NCBI GenBank assembly: GCA_032173965.1
Contig: CM063283.1
Coordinates: 81,780,743 to 81,844,742 of the forward strand
Reading direction: 5' to 3'
Source: Sitta carolinensis
Lineage: Eukaryota; Chordata; Aves; Passeriformes; Sittidae
Length of the DNA: 64,000 nucleotides
Shown here: piece by piece, positions 50,727 to 62,411 of the stretch
Position numbering within the stretch: position 1 is the first letter of the stretch
How the letters are laid out: the number at the start of each line of letters is the position of its first letter
Made by a program: the position numbers and the translations under genes
Notes under the pieces: model-generated
What the model saw: the letters and a program-made list of their open reading frames with translations, nothing else
Told to the model about the DNA's origin: nothing
Database searches by the model: none

Positions 50727-53700
50727 CTCTTCCAGCCTCAACCCACTAAATGAATTATAAATTATATAACAAGATTTTATTCTGCTTTTAAAATACCATA
50801 AATGGCCAAGGAAATAGGAATTTGAATAAATTATATAATTATATAGCTTACCTTTGGTGTTTTCTCTTTGTACTTTCAAGACAATCATCTAAAATATTTC
50901 TTCTCTGTCATAAAATCTGAAGTGTCTAATCTGTAAACTACAGATTATTTGCTAGCTATTTATATAATTTTCACTCAAGTCCATTGATAAAATCAAGTTC
51001 TGTATGTCATTCTAGGCAACAGTCAAGATGTGTCTTTAGGAATCAGCATATGTCACTGCAGAATTTAGTCAGCTCTGTTAAGTAAAAATGAAAAAAACTT
51101 TTAAAAAGCACCTGATCTAAGTTTGTGTCTGGTCAACAGCACTGATTCCATTCCTGTCTTACCTGTGCTTCTCTAATTTTAATTTGGCTGAATGGCTGTT
51201 GCCTCTCTCTCAAGAGACGCAGTGCAAAAAATATGGAACAAAGACCCACTAAATAGCAATATGTGTACAGACTTGTAAACATGGGCAGCTGGACCTTTAA
51301 GCATATATCAAGTCAGAGTTCATGCAGACTTCAGAGGGGCTCTAGCTCTATGGCTGCCTGAGAATCGGGTCCTTTGATTGAGCACCGAACCACAGCAATC
51401 CTTTCCCACTGGAAGATAATACATCTCCATTCCAACTGTCTGCTTTCGCTCTTATTCATCAGAGCAGCAGAGCTTAACCTGTGCAATTTGTGGCTTGCAG
51501 GTTTGAAAAAAGTAAAGTAAAAAGTATTTCAAACTGATCCTTTTAAATTCCAGCAAAGCAATTATGGTCCATGCCAACACCATTTGAAGACGATGACATA
51601 ACCCTCTTGACAAGGGGCATCCCCATTTCCCTTTTTTTTTTTTTCACAAATACACATCTGCAGGAGTCCAGGAGAGCACAAACATTTCTTGACTTTAACG
51701 AGACTGTAATCCACACTAGAGAAGGAAGTACCAGTAAACTCACGAGACCCCCTTGTACTGGCAGCCTAAATGAGAACCAGCGAGGTGACAAGAACAGGTG
51801 ACAGGTTAAAATCAGCCCTATCGCCCACAGGCCATGCAGTGGCTCATGGCATTTAACCCCTCTTCTAAATAAAATTACCACTGCTACCAAAAAGCAAAAG
51901 CAAAATGGAGCCAGGCTTTATTACCAAAGAGGCACTCTCCCTCTCACTGCAGACAGGAAGGGGAGGGCTCTGGTTATTGTTGCAGATTTTTCCCCCCTCT
52001 TTCTCCAGGTCTTTAATCCCAGACTTGGCTTGTTGCGCTTCAAATTGAAATATCCTGAACAGATGTAAAAACACATGTGAGCCACTGCTCACAAGCTGTG
52101 CAAAGCTTTGTTTCATCTGCTGATGATGTGAGCCTAAAGGAGATCTTTTTAAAATTTCATCACTATTCAAAAGGATAATTAATACGTACCCCCAGGCTTT
52201 GATTATGCTATACCCAGTGTGTACTGCTGGTACAAAAATAATGAGGCTCTCATCAGGCCGAATGAATACTTGCAGCAAACATTCAGTTTCCATAAGAAAT
52301 TTAAGATTCAGCGGCGGTACCATGTAGGTGGCTTAATCTAATTTTAATTTGTAACACAATACAATAGATAAGATCATTTGTTTGTAACCAGCACAGGCAT
52401 TTTGTTTACATGAAACCCCAGTCAGCATTCAGCAGATGGTCTTTTTAAAGGCTTAATTGAAGTTTTCTAATCTAACCTTTTTTTCCTCCATTACAAAGGG
52501 GAAAATAAGAGGAAAAAAAAAAAAAAAAAAGAGAGAAAAAGAAAAGAAGGGAACTAAGGCAACTAGAAGGAAGCAGAAAAATAACTGTAAACCCCTTTTG
52601 CAAGGAAAACACAGAAGAACATTTCTGCCTGCTGTCAGATGCAGGTTCAGTCAGAGCTGGAAAGATGCTGAGGTCAGAGTTTTTTAAGCAGCTCCAGAGG
52701 TATATGGATGGGCCCCTTTGCCCCTATCCTTGTTGCTAGTGTGAAGGTTGGGACAAATCACAGCCCCTGACACAGTTGCCATTCTGCCACTGCCAGGCTC
52801 CTGATATTCGCTACCTGAGCTTTTCACAGCTCAGGCATCTCCTTCTCATGCCTGCCTTCTCAGAGGCTCATCATTAGATTATAATTTCTGTGTACTTTCT
52901 GCATTCAGCTGTTCTGGTTTCGGTCTCCTTTTGGCCTGTCCCTGTTGCCCTCAATATTACCACACTGACCTCAATAAACACTTTTCTCCTCACTGGCTCC
53001 AGGCTGCCTCTGGCAGCCTTCCAGTGATGTGTGCTGGAGTACAACCTTTCCAAACATTTAAATCTTCCTCACATAGTGTGTATTCGAAGAGTTTGCCTCA
53101 CTGGGATTTCTAACAAAAAAAAAAAATCAAGCAAGACCTTTATTTTCCTTTTCACGGGCCAAAGGGAGCACACAGAGGGCAGATTTCAGCTCTGGGTCCT
53201 TTGGGAGTGATGGGCTACCAGAGTGCTGGTGCAGAGAGCCCCTGTGCTCCCTTGGCTTTGCTGGTGCCATGGCCTTGCTGGCACTGCCGTGAGCTCAGCA
53301 GGGCTGGCGCTGCAGACAGTGTAATTCCCTTTCTGTGTTGAGCTGATCTCACCACCACCACCTCCGCAGTAAGGATGCTATCAATGCCCCACAGCCCAGC
53401 TCCAGAGTTTTATTGCTGAGTTATGGAAGAGGTAAGGAACTTATACCACATAATAAAGAGAAATGAGTTTTACTCATAGTAAATGACTTGAGAACAGTGC
53501 TGTGTACTTCTTATTAAACAGAAAACTGTTCACCACTGAGGAATAAACAGGCACTGTGTGCTTATACCATTATCATAAAAACTGGTGTAGGTTGGATTGC
53601 TACCTGGAGGTTCACAACCATAAGGGCAAAAATTGAAGAAGATGTCAAAATAAAAATCAACTAGGAATTCCACTGGTCCAGTTTTCCTTAGGCAGAACCC

Positions 53701-53749
53701 ATGAGTACACAGCTGTCCACGGAGAGATACACATCTGAATGAATCATTG
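50727..53749. other. Unassigned DNA; candidate conserved stretch at 51870-52460
   Basis: No exon recognised. An 18-base A run lies at 52513-52530. The minus-strand open stretch 51865-52323 (152 codons) has no recognisable domain. The unique, motif-rich part is listed separately as a possible regulatory element. Confidence 0.45.
52040..52460. promoter_or_regulatory. Possible conserved enhancer-type element
   Basis: Unique sequence without repeats that carries CAGATG E-boxes, GGATAATTAATACG, CTTTGATTATG, TAATCTAATTTTAATTTG and AGGCTTAATTGAAG. Such clusters are typical of vertebrate developmental enhancers, but motif density alone does not prove conservation. No target gene can be named from this window. 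Confidence 0.25.
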
Positions 53750-53754
53750 TGCCC

Positions 53755-55143
53755 TGTCCTGGTTTGACCAGCCCACGGAAGTGAGCTGGCTGGGTTTGAG
53801 ATTGGCATTTTATTGGACCAATGGGAAAGCATTTTCTCGTTCTTATTCCCTTTGGAAGCAGCCCGGGCAGGGCTCTTTCCTCCCGGCTGTCAGAGCGCAC
53901 ACCTCTGCCCTCTCTGCCCTGGGCTGAGTGGGGGCAGGGGGAGGCCACGCGGGCCAGGCAGGGGCAGCTGATTTTGGGAACATCTGCGGCACAGAGTCTG
54001 CTCTGCTGCTGGCCCCAGCTGAACCTGCCTTGGCTGAGCCTGGGGAGAGAGGGGGGAGGCACGATGATGCAGGCTGGAACACCTGATGAGACCGAGGGGT
54101 GGAAAATGAATTTTGGGAATCTGTCCAACTTTCCCTCCTGGCTGCAGGTGACCATCGAGCGGCTGCCTTTGGGCCTGGACCCTCTGAGAGCTGCCACCCC
54201 CAGCACGGCTTCGAAATCTGACACCATGGACTGCCGTGGCCAGACACTGTCTCTTGTTAACTCTTTCAGTGCATCAGTGCACAGATGGGACCTGGAAAGC
54301 CTCCATCCTCTCTCCAGTGAGAGAAAATTAGAATGCAGATGTGTAAAGACCACATGAGGTATCAAAGTCAGTCCAGAAGGAGTGAAAGTCCAGGTGGAAG
54401 GAGTGTGGGAAGTTGCTTTTGAGCTGTAAAAGACTCTTACAAGCTATAGTGGTTTGTTATAACATATTGAAATGTTTCCTTTAAACCATAAAGAAGTATG
54501 GGAGAGATAAAAGAGTTCAAGTTGCAGACCTGAGCAAAGGAGTGAAATGTTGAGGGGATTGTTGATTCATGAGAAGTTGAGCAGAGAGATGAAGTGATAA
54601 AGACTCTCTGAATCTCTGTTCCTTGGAGGTGAAAGTGGTCCCAAAGACAAAGAGAACCTTTGTTTTGAACAGTTATCTTTTAAATAAGACCCCATACATC
54701 AATGTGGCCCAGAGAAACAACTGTGAACATGGGAGGAGTTTCACTAACACAAAAGATCTGGGCGGTTACTGTTCATGAAGAATGGATCTACAAGAGAACT
54801 GTTTTCCTGTTGGGAAATTGACCACAGCGAATGAGAGGTGCTTCCCTCCCTAAGTGAACTGAAGAAAGACTGTTTTAGAGGTGGAAAACTGACTGAGATT
54901 TCTGAGTCTTGTTTTCTTTACATTGTCAGTTGGGAGAAAAGAAGGTGTGGGGAGGGAGGAAGAGTGTTTTGAAGGTTTCATCCTCATTCTTGTTGTTTTT
55001 CTTTCTTTTAGTGTTAGTTAATAAAGTCTTATTACTTTTAAGCTTAAGCCTGCTTTGCTCTTGATTAGAAACTTTGAAACTGGTAAAATCAAACCAAAAC
55101 AGAAATTGGTGTTTCCACCCAGTTTTGAATTGAAATCACGACA
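53755..55143 (+). mobile_element. Solo LTR, long ERVL-type family B (1.39 kb)
   Basis: It starts TGTCCTGG and ends CACGACA, with TGTC/GACA terminal inverted repeats. The flanks are TGCCC (53750-53754) and TGCAC (55144-55148), a 5-base duplication with one change. A CCAAT motif lies near 53818, followed by a G+C-rich U3 and AATAAA at 55020-55025, then CTTAAGCCTGCTTTGCTC and the U5 end. The 3' 300 bases align by eye with the minus-strand LTR at 26216-27918 (shared blocks include AAGACT...TTTTAGAGGTG and AATTGGTGTT). It has no 39-bp repeat and no adjoining viral genes. Confidence 0.88.
55020..55025 (+). promoter_or_regulatory. LTR poly(A) signal
   Basis: AATAAA followed by GTCTTATTAC and T-rich sequence. 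It matches the position of the signal in the opposite-strand relative at 26400-26405. Confidence 0.7.
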
Positions 55144-55148
55144 TGCAC

Positions 55149-57983
55149 TAAGCCAAAAGGAGACAATCCATCTTCAACTCAAGAGCCATAACACTACATA
55201 ACAACAGTGAAGGGGCCAAGTTAATAAAACTGCACTTTATAGTGATATAATAACCATCAGTGTAAATGAAGGACTTTTCATTAAATGATTTATGTGCTTA
55301 AAGGAAACAAATAGCATTGTTAGAATAAAAATATCCTCCAAGGAGCACACAAGCCAGCTGGGCTTCTAAGGTCAGATTCAGCACTTCAGTCATACAGCTA
55401 TGTGTTTTTTGGCAACAGGGGACAGTTTAAATCCTGATGACTCAAAATCCACTACATGAAGGGGATATTAACAGATGTGCCCACACAAAATTTGGAAAAA
55501 GTTGCAAGTTCTCACAGAAAAAAAAAAACAAACCTTCATGAGCTATTGATCTATATTTTAAATCAATGTTGTTCTAAGTCCTGAGAATCTTTTCCTGAGG
55601 AAACACTGCCATTTTTGAGGTCAATTTGACTGGGCTCGCCATTCAGGAAAAAGCCACAATTGTTCTAAATGTTCACATCATGAGGCTGACACTGTCATTG
55701 CTTACCAGGACTCTATCATGGAATCACCTCACTGTTAGTGAAACAGCTCTGTTTTACAGCCAATTCCATTTGCCTGTGCTTCACTGTGGCCATAAGGGGC
55801 TCTTCTCCAAACAACACCTGTAACAGCTGAGGAGATGGAAAATACCTCGTTTGCTGTCAGCCATATCTGAGAGGACTTTATATCCTCTTTTTAGGCAGCC
55901 CTTAGAAATTAAATTGATAATACATTCTCTAGTACATCTCATTCCAGGAGAGTGCAGTGACAAACATGAGCAGAGATAGGATGTCATAGGCTTTGAGTGC
56001 AGCAGAAGGTTGAAGAGATAGAGACACAAAATAACTGCAATGATTTCCAATTATATAAATATAATTATATAAATGGAGGCCTATGTACACAGGATGATTT
56101 AGACACTGAAGAAAATTAATACAAGTTTAGAACTAGGAATCCTCCCAAGGAGAACATAAAGTAGAAAGAATTTCTTGAACTGCTCTTCTGAAATGAAAGA
56201 CAGCAAAATCCATTAACCACAAAATGTATAACTTGATGGGGCTTTTTCTTAATGCTGTTATTTTGGCATGCTATGAGGGCATTCAAATAGAGACCTTGTT
56301 GTAAGATGTTCTTTTCAAGAACAAAGAAAACACAAAGTTTAATTTTGTTGATTTTATATTTCATCACTTTAACCTTCAAAGACCCTTGGGTGTGCAATAC
56401 TTTGATATTATAATGTCCAATTTAAACCTAATGTTTTCAAGGTAGTGTGCAGGGATTTATTCTCATCCGAGTGGGTTACATAATTCAAACTCTGTGTAAG
56501 TTATTTGATAGCACAGGTTCCTGTAATTCTACAGGAATGTGGAAAACAAAGGTATGGAATTCAAATGCTTATTGACTGAAAAATGTGCATCAGGGATAAC
56601 CGGTGCCACTTTGCTTTCCACTAGCAGATGAGAGACACTAAAATTGGCTTCTACATTTTTTACATAATATAGTCCTCAAAATACAGCTTCTTCAGAGCGA
56701 CAGGCCTGCCTGCTGGGAATACAGAGGTAGTCCCAACAAAACTAAGAGTGTAGATGAGATGCTATTACCTTTTCCAAACCAGCCATCAAAATGGAACATT
56801 ATCCCAAAATATTTCCATGGCAACACTCTGACATAACTCTGGGGAGCATGGTTTCATCTCTCTTCTTTCATGGGTCTTAAATCCGCAGTGTAAGACAAAT
56901 TACCTGGACCTGGGGCACTCCTCTTGCCTCTCTGGCTAGGCAATACCCCTCCAGAACAGCTGGAAGCCCACAGATCCTTTGAAGGCACTTACTTAAGGTC
57001 CTTGTTCTGTGAAAATATCAGGCCTACAGATTAAATATATCTGACACATCAAAGAGGCATGTCACCCTAGTTGTTTTATACAAACCACTGGATGCATGAT
57101 CAGAAGAACTCAGCTTGTAGTGTTTCTTGCAGTATAAAGAACAAGCCTTTCATAATCTAGATCTATTGTGAAGCACCATATCTGCTCTCTAAGAAGGAGC
57201 AGTTCATAACCAGTCGAAAAATGCATAAGTATGTCAGACATAAAATTTCTGTTTACGTTGGTTATGCACATATTGCACATATAAGTCGCTAAACTGAGAT
57301 TGAAAATCATGTACCTTAGATAATACATGCTTCTAGTTAAAGGACATGAGCTCTTCTGGGACTGGTTTAATAAGGGATGTCAGCTTTTTGAAAGTGCAAG
57401 ATTCATTTAAGGTACCTTTCTCAGCTGTGAATCTTAGAAAGTTGGCATTTTTACAAAGCTGCTTTCCCCCAGTTGAATCTGAATGCAAACCCATTGCCAG
57501 GCTGGGTTTCTGTAACTTGACATCTGTTCACATTGATTTGCAGGTAGACTTGCTCTGAAGGGATAGCGTGTAATGTCCAAACTCTTAGAAAGAGGAAATG
57601 TATTCCCCTGTGATCAAATTGAGATATAATTGTCACAGGAGCTAAAGAACCAGTCTGCAGTTTCTGAGGAATTCTGATCTATTAAGCCACTGAACCTATC
57701 CTTTTTCCACACAAGTCATCCAGCATTTTACATGAACCAACCCAAATCAGGAAATGTTACAGGAGAGTTCTTTTTAAGATGGAGTCTTCTTCAGGCTAGT
57801 TCATTGCAGGATGATTGTCTTCTACCTTGCATATCTAGTGATTAGCTACTCTAACTGCCTAATTCCCATCCAAATACCCTGGTACTACTGTCTCTGAAGA
57901 CACAAATGATCTGCTATGGGACTATAAGTGATGTATCTTTTTGCACCTTGCAGTGTAAATTGAATAACCATGTTTGTTTTCAG
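55149..57983. other. Unassigned DNA upstream of the exon candidate
   Basis: No repeat named and no earlier exon recognised. The last 50 bases before 57984 contain two acceptor-like sites: TTTTTGCACCTTGCAG (ending 57953) and TTTGTTTTCAG (ending 57983). Confidence 0.45.
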
Positions 57984-58375
57984 AATGCAATGGAAATTAC
58001 TGTCCGATAAATTTCAGAGCTTCCAGGAAATGGAAAGTTGTGAAAAAGTACTCCAAACTATCTATGGATGGGCAAAAAATGAAAGACATCCACATGGCTT
58101 GTAGGTGTGTAAAAAGAAAACAGCTGAGTAGATATTTTACATTTGATGATGAAACAGTCCCCCAGAGTTTTCTACTAAAAATGAGGATGGATAAGCCAGT
58201 TTTAATGTGCACTCAGAAAAGCCATGGAAAGAGCTGCAAACCAGGCCTGCACAGAAGAGCTACAAGCTTGCTACATTTCAAGTGCTATGAAGTTATACAA
58301 GAGAGGACATCCTTCATGTCTCTGCAGGATCCATACCATCTCTTTTTGCTGAGTGTCAAGGGACTCTCTGCATGA
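57984..58375 (+). CDS. Candidate 3'-terminal coding exon, function unknown
   Basis: An acceptor-like TTTGTTTTCAG precedes 130 codons open in one frame, ending in TGA (58373-58375), and AATAAA follows at 58496-58501. There is no ATG at the 5' end, so if real it is an internal-start terminal exon entered one base into a codon. The predicted peptide is basic. It opens ECNGNYC, then RASRKWKVVKKYS, then KDIHMACRCVKRKQLSRYF. The Cys-x-Cys followed by a Leu and an aromatic residue, and the early paired cysteines, recall the NTR (netrin-like) module of netrins and secreted frizzled-related proteins. However, some 45 residues of a netrin NTR core would be missing. Alternatives are a decayed paralogue exon or a chance open frame. 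I cannot name a gene. Confidence 0.27.
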
Positions 58376-58495
58376 GGCAGCTTGGGATGATCACTAATAA
58401 GGTTGCAAAGAAGAATGTTACAAAAGCTCTTTTGTAGTTGGTTTGTGGGGGCTATTTCTGACACTGAACAACTAAATACCCTTATCTTGATAACG

Positions 58496-58501
58496 AATAA
58501 A
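58496..58501 (+). promoter_or_regulatory. AATAAA poly(A) signal candidate
   Basis: AATAAA sits 121 bases after the stop of the exon candidate. TGTTCATATTGTGG and TTGTTATTTTTAATTT follow within 50 bases as a possible GU/U-rich element. In A+T-rich DNA this hexamer is common, so its weight comes only from its position. Confidence 0.3.
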
Positions 58502-59619
58502 CTGCACTGTTCATATTGTGGACAATATTGTTATTTTTAATTTCCTTTGCTTTATACACACATAAAGATGCTGACACTCAAGCTGCAAGAGTTTCTGTTG
58601 AGATCTCCATGAACTAAAACTGTTTAGAGCCACCACTGAAAGCCATCCTTGGGCCACTTTCTGTCTTCCAGACACTGAAACAGGTTTGCTGTTTCCAAGA
58701 CCCTAACACACAAAGATCTGGAAGGAACAGCCTTGGTGAGACCAGAGTCATGAAACAGAGACCATTTTTTTGTTTTCTGGAAATGCACATGTTACATTGA
58801 GAGTAAAAGAATTGAGCTTGGATTGGAATTTCCCAAAACATTGATAATTACTAAATATGATATACAGGCTTCCTGAAAACATGACTCTGAAGCAGTCTTC
58901 TAAATGCCATACTGTCTAATTAGTCAGTGCCCTGTGCTTCTCCCTGAACCTGCACTAGCAGACTTAAGTAAATGGACTGATTGTGATATAAAAATAAAAA
59001 TGTTTGCATGTCAGGTAATAGACTTTGAAAGGTCACATAATATCTAATAATATTTTAATAATCAAGAAGCACTAGGAAAGACTACTGTAAAGGCAGTATC
59101 AGAGGCTGATACTGTGACTCATATTTAAGGCATCTACCTGAAAAAGTGCTGTGTCACAGGGACTTGGCAATTGTAGTACCTTCCACCAGGCAGAGTACAG
59201 TCAGGAACAGAACATGCCACATACAGCCATACAGCTACCCAGAAAACGTTTCAGGGCCTAACTGCAGCTAAATTTTTGCTGCCTAAATGTCTGCAACAGA
59301 GGATAGGCAGAGGTGACTATCTCTTGTAAAAACACCTGCTTGACTATGGAAGTCAGAAGTTAAGTCTTCGGGACATCTGGCAAGTCTTCTCCCAGTCTCT
59401 TTGCAGTGTAAGTCAGCACTCTAACTCCAGGACATCAATCATCAGGATTTGGTGACCGTAATGAACAAAACAATCAAGCAGAAGAATCTATCTAAAAAAA
59501 AAAAAAAATAAATTCCAAAGTGATGCTTGTACTTGAAGGAAAGCATTCAAATTGCCACCTAGTCCTGCTGTTTGGTTCCTTTGAGTGAAGGCAGTTATAG
59601 ATTCAGGCTTGATATTCAG

Positions 59620-60000
59620 ATACCGATTCTGCAGTTGATCTCATTTGTTTCTTCCAAACAAAAGAACATTCTGCAGTCTTTCCCTTCTGTACCCCCACAC
59701 ATTGTTCTACTAAGGTAAATGATCAAATCCAAATCCCGGGTTAATGAGTGCCAATCATAGCTCCAGCCCCTGTTTCAGGCTTGGCAACAAGTTCCCCGAG
59801 CCTTAGCAAACAATTATCATTCAGCTACTGTAGAAATTGATTCTTGGGTTGACGAGAGCAGTCCTCCCTCGGCTGGTAAGGTCCTGCCATGGGAAGCAAT
59901 TACTGCAAGATGCCAGCTGACAGACTCATTCCGTGGAAAGTCAGGTTGTCTTGATCCTCAGGCACTCTCTAGGCAAATTGTATCCTTACACTCATCTCAA
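59620..60000. promoter_or_regulatory. Possible conserved enhancer-type element
   Basis: Unique, repeat-free and locally richer in G+C. It contains AAACAATTATCATTCAGC, TAGAAATTGATTCTTGGG and GCAATTACTGC, which look like SOX/homeodomain/PBX-type sites. Support is sequence character only. Confidence 0.22.
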
Positions 60001-61389
60001 ACCTCTTACGAACTGTTGGCTTCTATCAGGAAAAATGGATTGTTCCCTTTGTTTCTGTGGCACTTGATAGAATAAATCTGGACATCCTGCCTGCACAATA
60101 AGGAGATTTAATTTTAAAATTCTCACACAAAATGCTTCAGTATGATAAAAAAAAAAAAAAAAATCATAAAGCAATGAAGATTGCTGCTTATCTAGGGAGC
60201 AGTAATGCAGCACAGCTAGTAGGGCATTTTTTTGTGCATAAAGAGACCCAAATACCCTTAGCAATGGCTTGCCTTTACTAATAAAAAATTTCCCCCCCCC
60301 TCTAATTTTCAAATAATTTGTAGTAACAGTTTCATGACACTTCGCCTGACATTTTTAGGTTATTAGTTTGGGGATTTTTTCAAATCTTTTTTATTCCAAG
60401 GTGAAAAAAAAAGCAAAGATTTACTGCTTAATTAGCTTTTCTGACAATATTTGAATAATGATTAAGATTTTGCCAAACACCAATGAGACAGAGACACATA
60501 GCCAGTATCAGCTAACAAACAAAAGAAACAAAAGAAAGCAGCATTTAAATCAGCAGAAAATGATTAGCCTTGATATCTATCTTTAGATCATTGGAATATA
60601 AGACTGGCAAAATAAACAAGTAGTAAACCACACAATCTACTTTAAATACTGTTCTTAAGAAAAAACATTCTTTTTCATAACTACATAAAATAACTTCTGA
60701 GTAACATGTTTGTTCTTGATTATGGCACAAGTTCATGGAAGTTTTATCCCTGACTTTAAAAACTGCAAACCTCAATGACATCAAAATATAAAAAAGAAAG
60801 ATAATAGGAAGAAAAAACAAGATTTATAGACTTCTTGACCTTGCCTAGATTCTAAGTTTTACCCTGAGGTACCTGGAAAAGTGCTGGAAGTAGCAGGGGT
60901 GATGTGAGGCTTTAAGGTGATAAAGGCAAATATTACAGTAAATGGGTATTTGCTGTCACAGATACCTGAGAAAAGAGGGAACCCATGATGGCCAATTTAA
61001 AATGTGTTTTGATTGAGAAGTGCCACATCTGCAAAGAAAGTCTATAATGTCTCCAAAGAGTAAAAAAAGTTCACTTGGAGTAATATCAGATGTTGCTAAT
61101 TTTGCTATAGCTGTTAATCCATCAGTTCTGCTGAAATTTTTTTGGACCTGAGAAGATTTTAAAAATATGTTTCTGGTCCAAATCTTTATAGCATCAAGCA
61201 TCCAGTGTGTTTAATAGAGCTAAGGAGGCTTTTAAAAACTGAGAACTGGGCTGGGCTCTTTTAGAAATTCTGATGAAACATTTGTCAGAATTTTGCCTAA
61301 TTAATTTTCAGTCTTTTTAGACTTTTATTTCCCTTGAAAAAACCTTTACAATATATTTTCACCTTTTCTTCTTTGTATTAACTGCATTT

Positions 61390-61640
61390 CAGATTCACTG
61401 AGTGCTGAGTGCACCCTTAGAAAGCCTTTTAACCTGGCTGGTAAGTTAAAACTTTCTAAATCTCACATGCCCACAGGGTTTCCCACCTTAATTAATTAAT
61501 AACCCCCTCCTTGTCCTTTTAACTGGGTCATGAATTAATTTAGAAAGTTAATTATGCAATTTTTTCCTCTCCCTTTACTTATGCCTTTCATCCCTGTGTC
61601 CATTGGCTATAAACAATGTAGAAATAGAGCCATATAAGCA
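61390..61640. promoter_or_regulatory. Possible conserved enhancer-type element, homeodomain sites
   Basis: CTTAATTAATTAATAACC, CATGAATTAATTTAGAAAGT, TTAATTATGCAATTT and CCATTGGCTATAAACAATG fall within 250 bases, giving repeated TAATTA cores plus a SOX/FOX-like site. No nearby gene to assign it to. Confidence 0.25.
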
Positions 61641-62369
61641 GGAATGGTTGTTGTAAGCTTTGGACTGCTGAAAAAAAAGAGAAAAAAAATCCAAATATAT
61701 CTCATTCCTTTTTTTTTTTCCTTCTCCCCTTCTTTGTTCTGTATTCTATACCAGGCTTTAGTAGGCTTTGTGGAGAGCAGAAAAACCCACCAAAAACTTA
61801 AGTAATAAATTGAGTTGGTTTTTTTTGTTTGATTGGTAGATCGTGTTTTTTTCTTTTTAAGAGAAAAAGAAATAACTAAGTAAGTAGGTAGAGACCATCA
61901 GGTGGGGGGATAAACCTCACCACTAAAAGAAGCAAATGGCTTTATTTCCTTCAACTGATGTACTCACTACATTATTTAGACTGTAAAAGGGTTTAGGGAA
62001 GGAAACTGACTCATGTAGGATATGTACATATAGAAAATGCCTTGTTTGATGTGTTTCTTTCTTAGGCATATAGAGACAGGTAGGATAACAGTCTGCAACA
62101 GCTTTTCATACTCCCCATGAGTGATGTACAGAACAAAATCCTGTTGGCTTTTTTTTCCATCATCTCTAAAAATATCTTCTCTAAATTTTTACAATGGACA
62201 TAAAGAAAATTTGTACCCATTCTTTGATCTTTGTCACTGCCCAAAAGATGAAAATTAACTGTGAGACTCTCAGTCTCCCAAAGTCTCCCAAATATGTCCT
62301 TATAGATGTGCCTTCAAGCAGAAACCCACTAAATTAACCTGAGCAATAACTTTAAGTTATTAAGTGCAA

Positions 62370-62411
62370 TAACATTCCAAGAATGTAAGACTGGAAAGTA
62401 TCTCCTAGGTC
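62370..62411 (-). mobile_element. Possible very old CR1 trace
   Basis: AAGACTGGAAAGTATCTCCT followed by AGGTCAGC resembles the antisense start of an old CR1 3' UTR (the GGACTGGAAGGGACCTC type). The match is about 40 bases only. Confidence 0.3.

Larger units (their letters stand above)
58502..62369. other. Unassigned DNA with possible conserved stretches
   Basis: No exon or transposon recognised. A runs lie at about 59493-59508 and 60147-60163, and a nine-base C run near 60291. The parts 59620-60000 and 61390-61640 read as unique motif-rich sequence and are listed separately. Confidence 0.45.

Noticed and set aside
53688..54365. Longest open frame in the window (225 codons, minus strand) and an overlapping 178-codon + frame at 53821-54357
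   Set aside because: Both lie almost wholly within the U3 of the LTR at 53755-55143, on opposite strands, in G+C-rich sequence that is poor in stop codons. No domain is visible.
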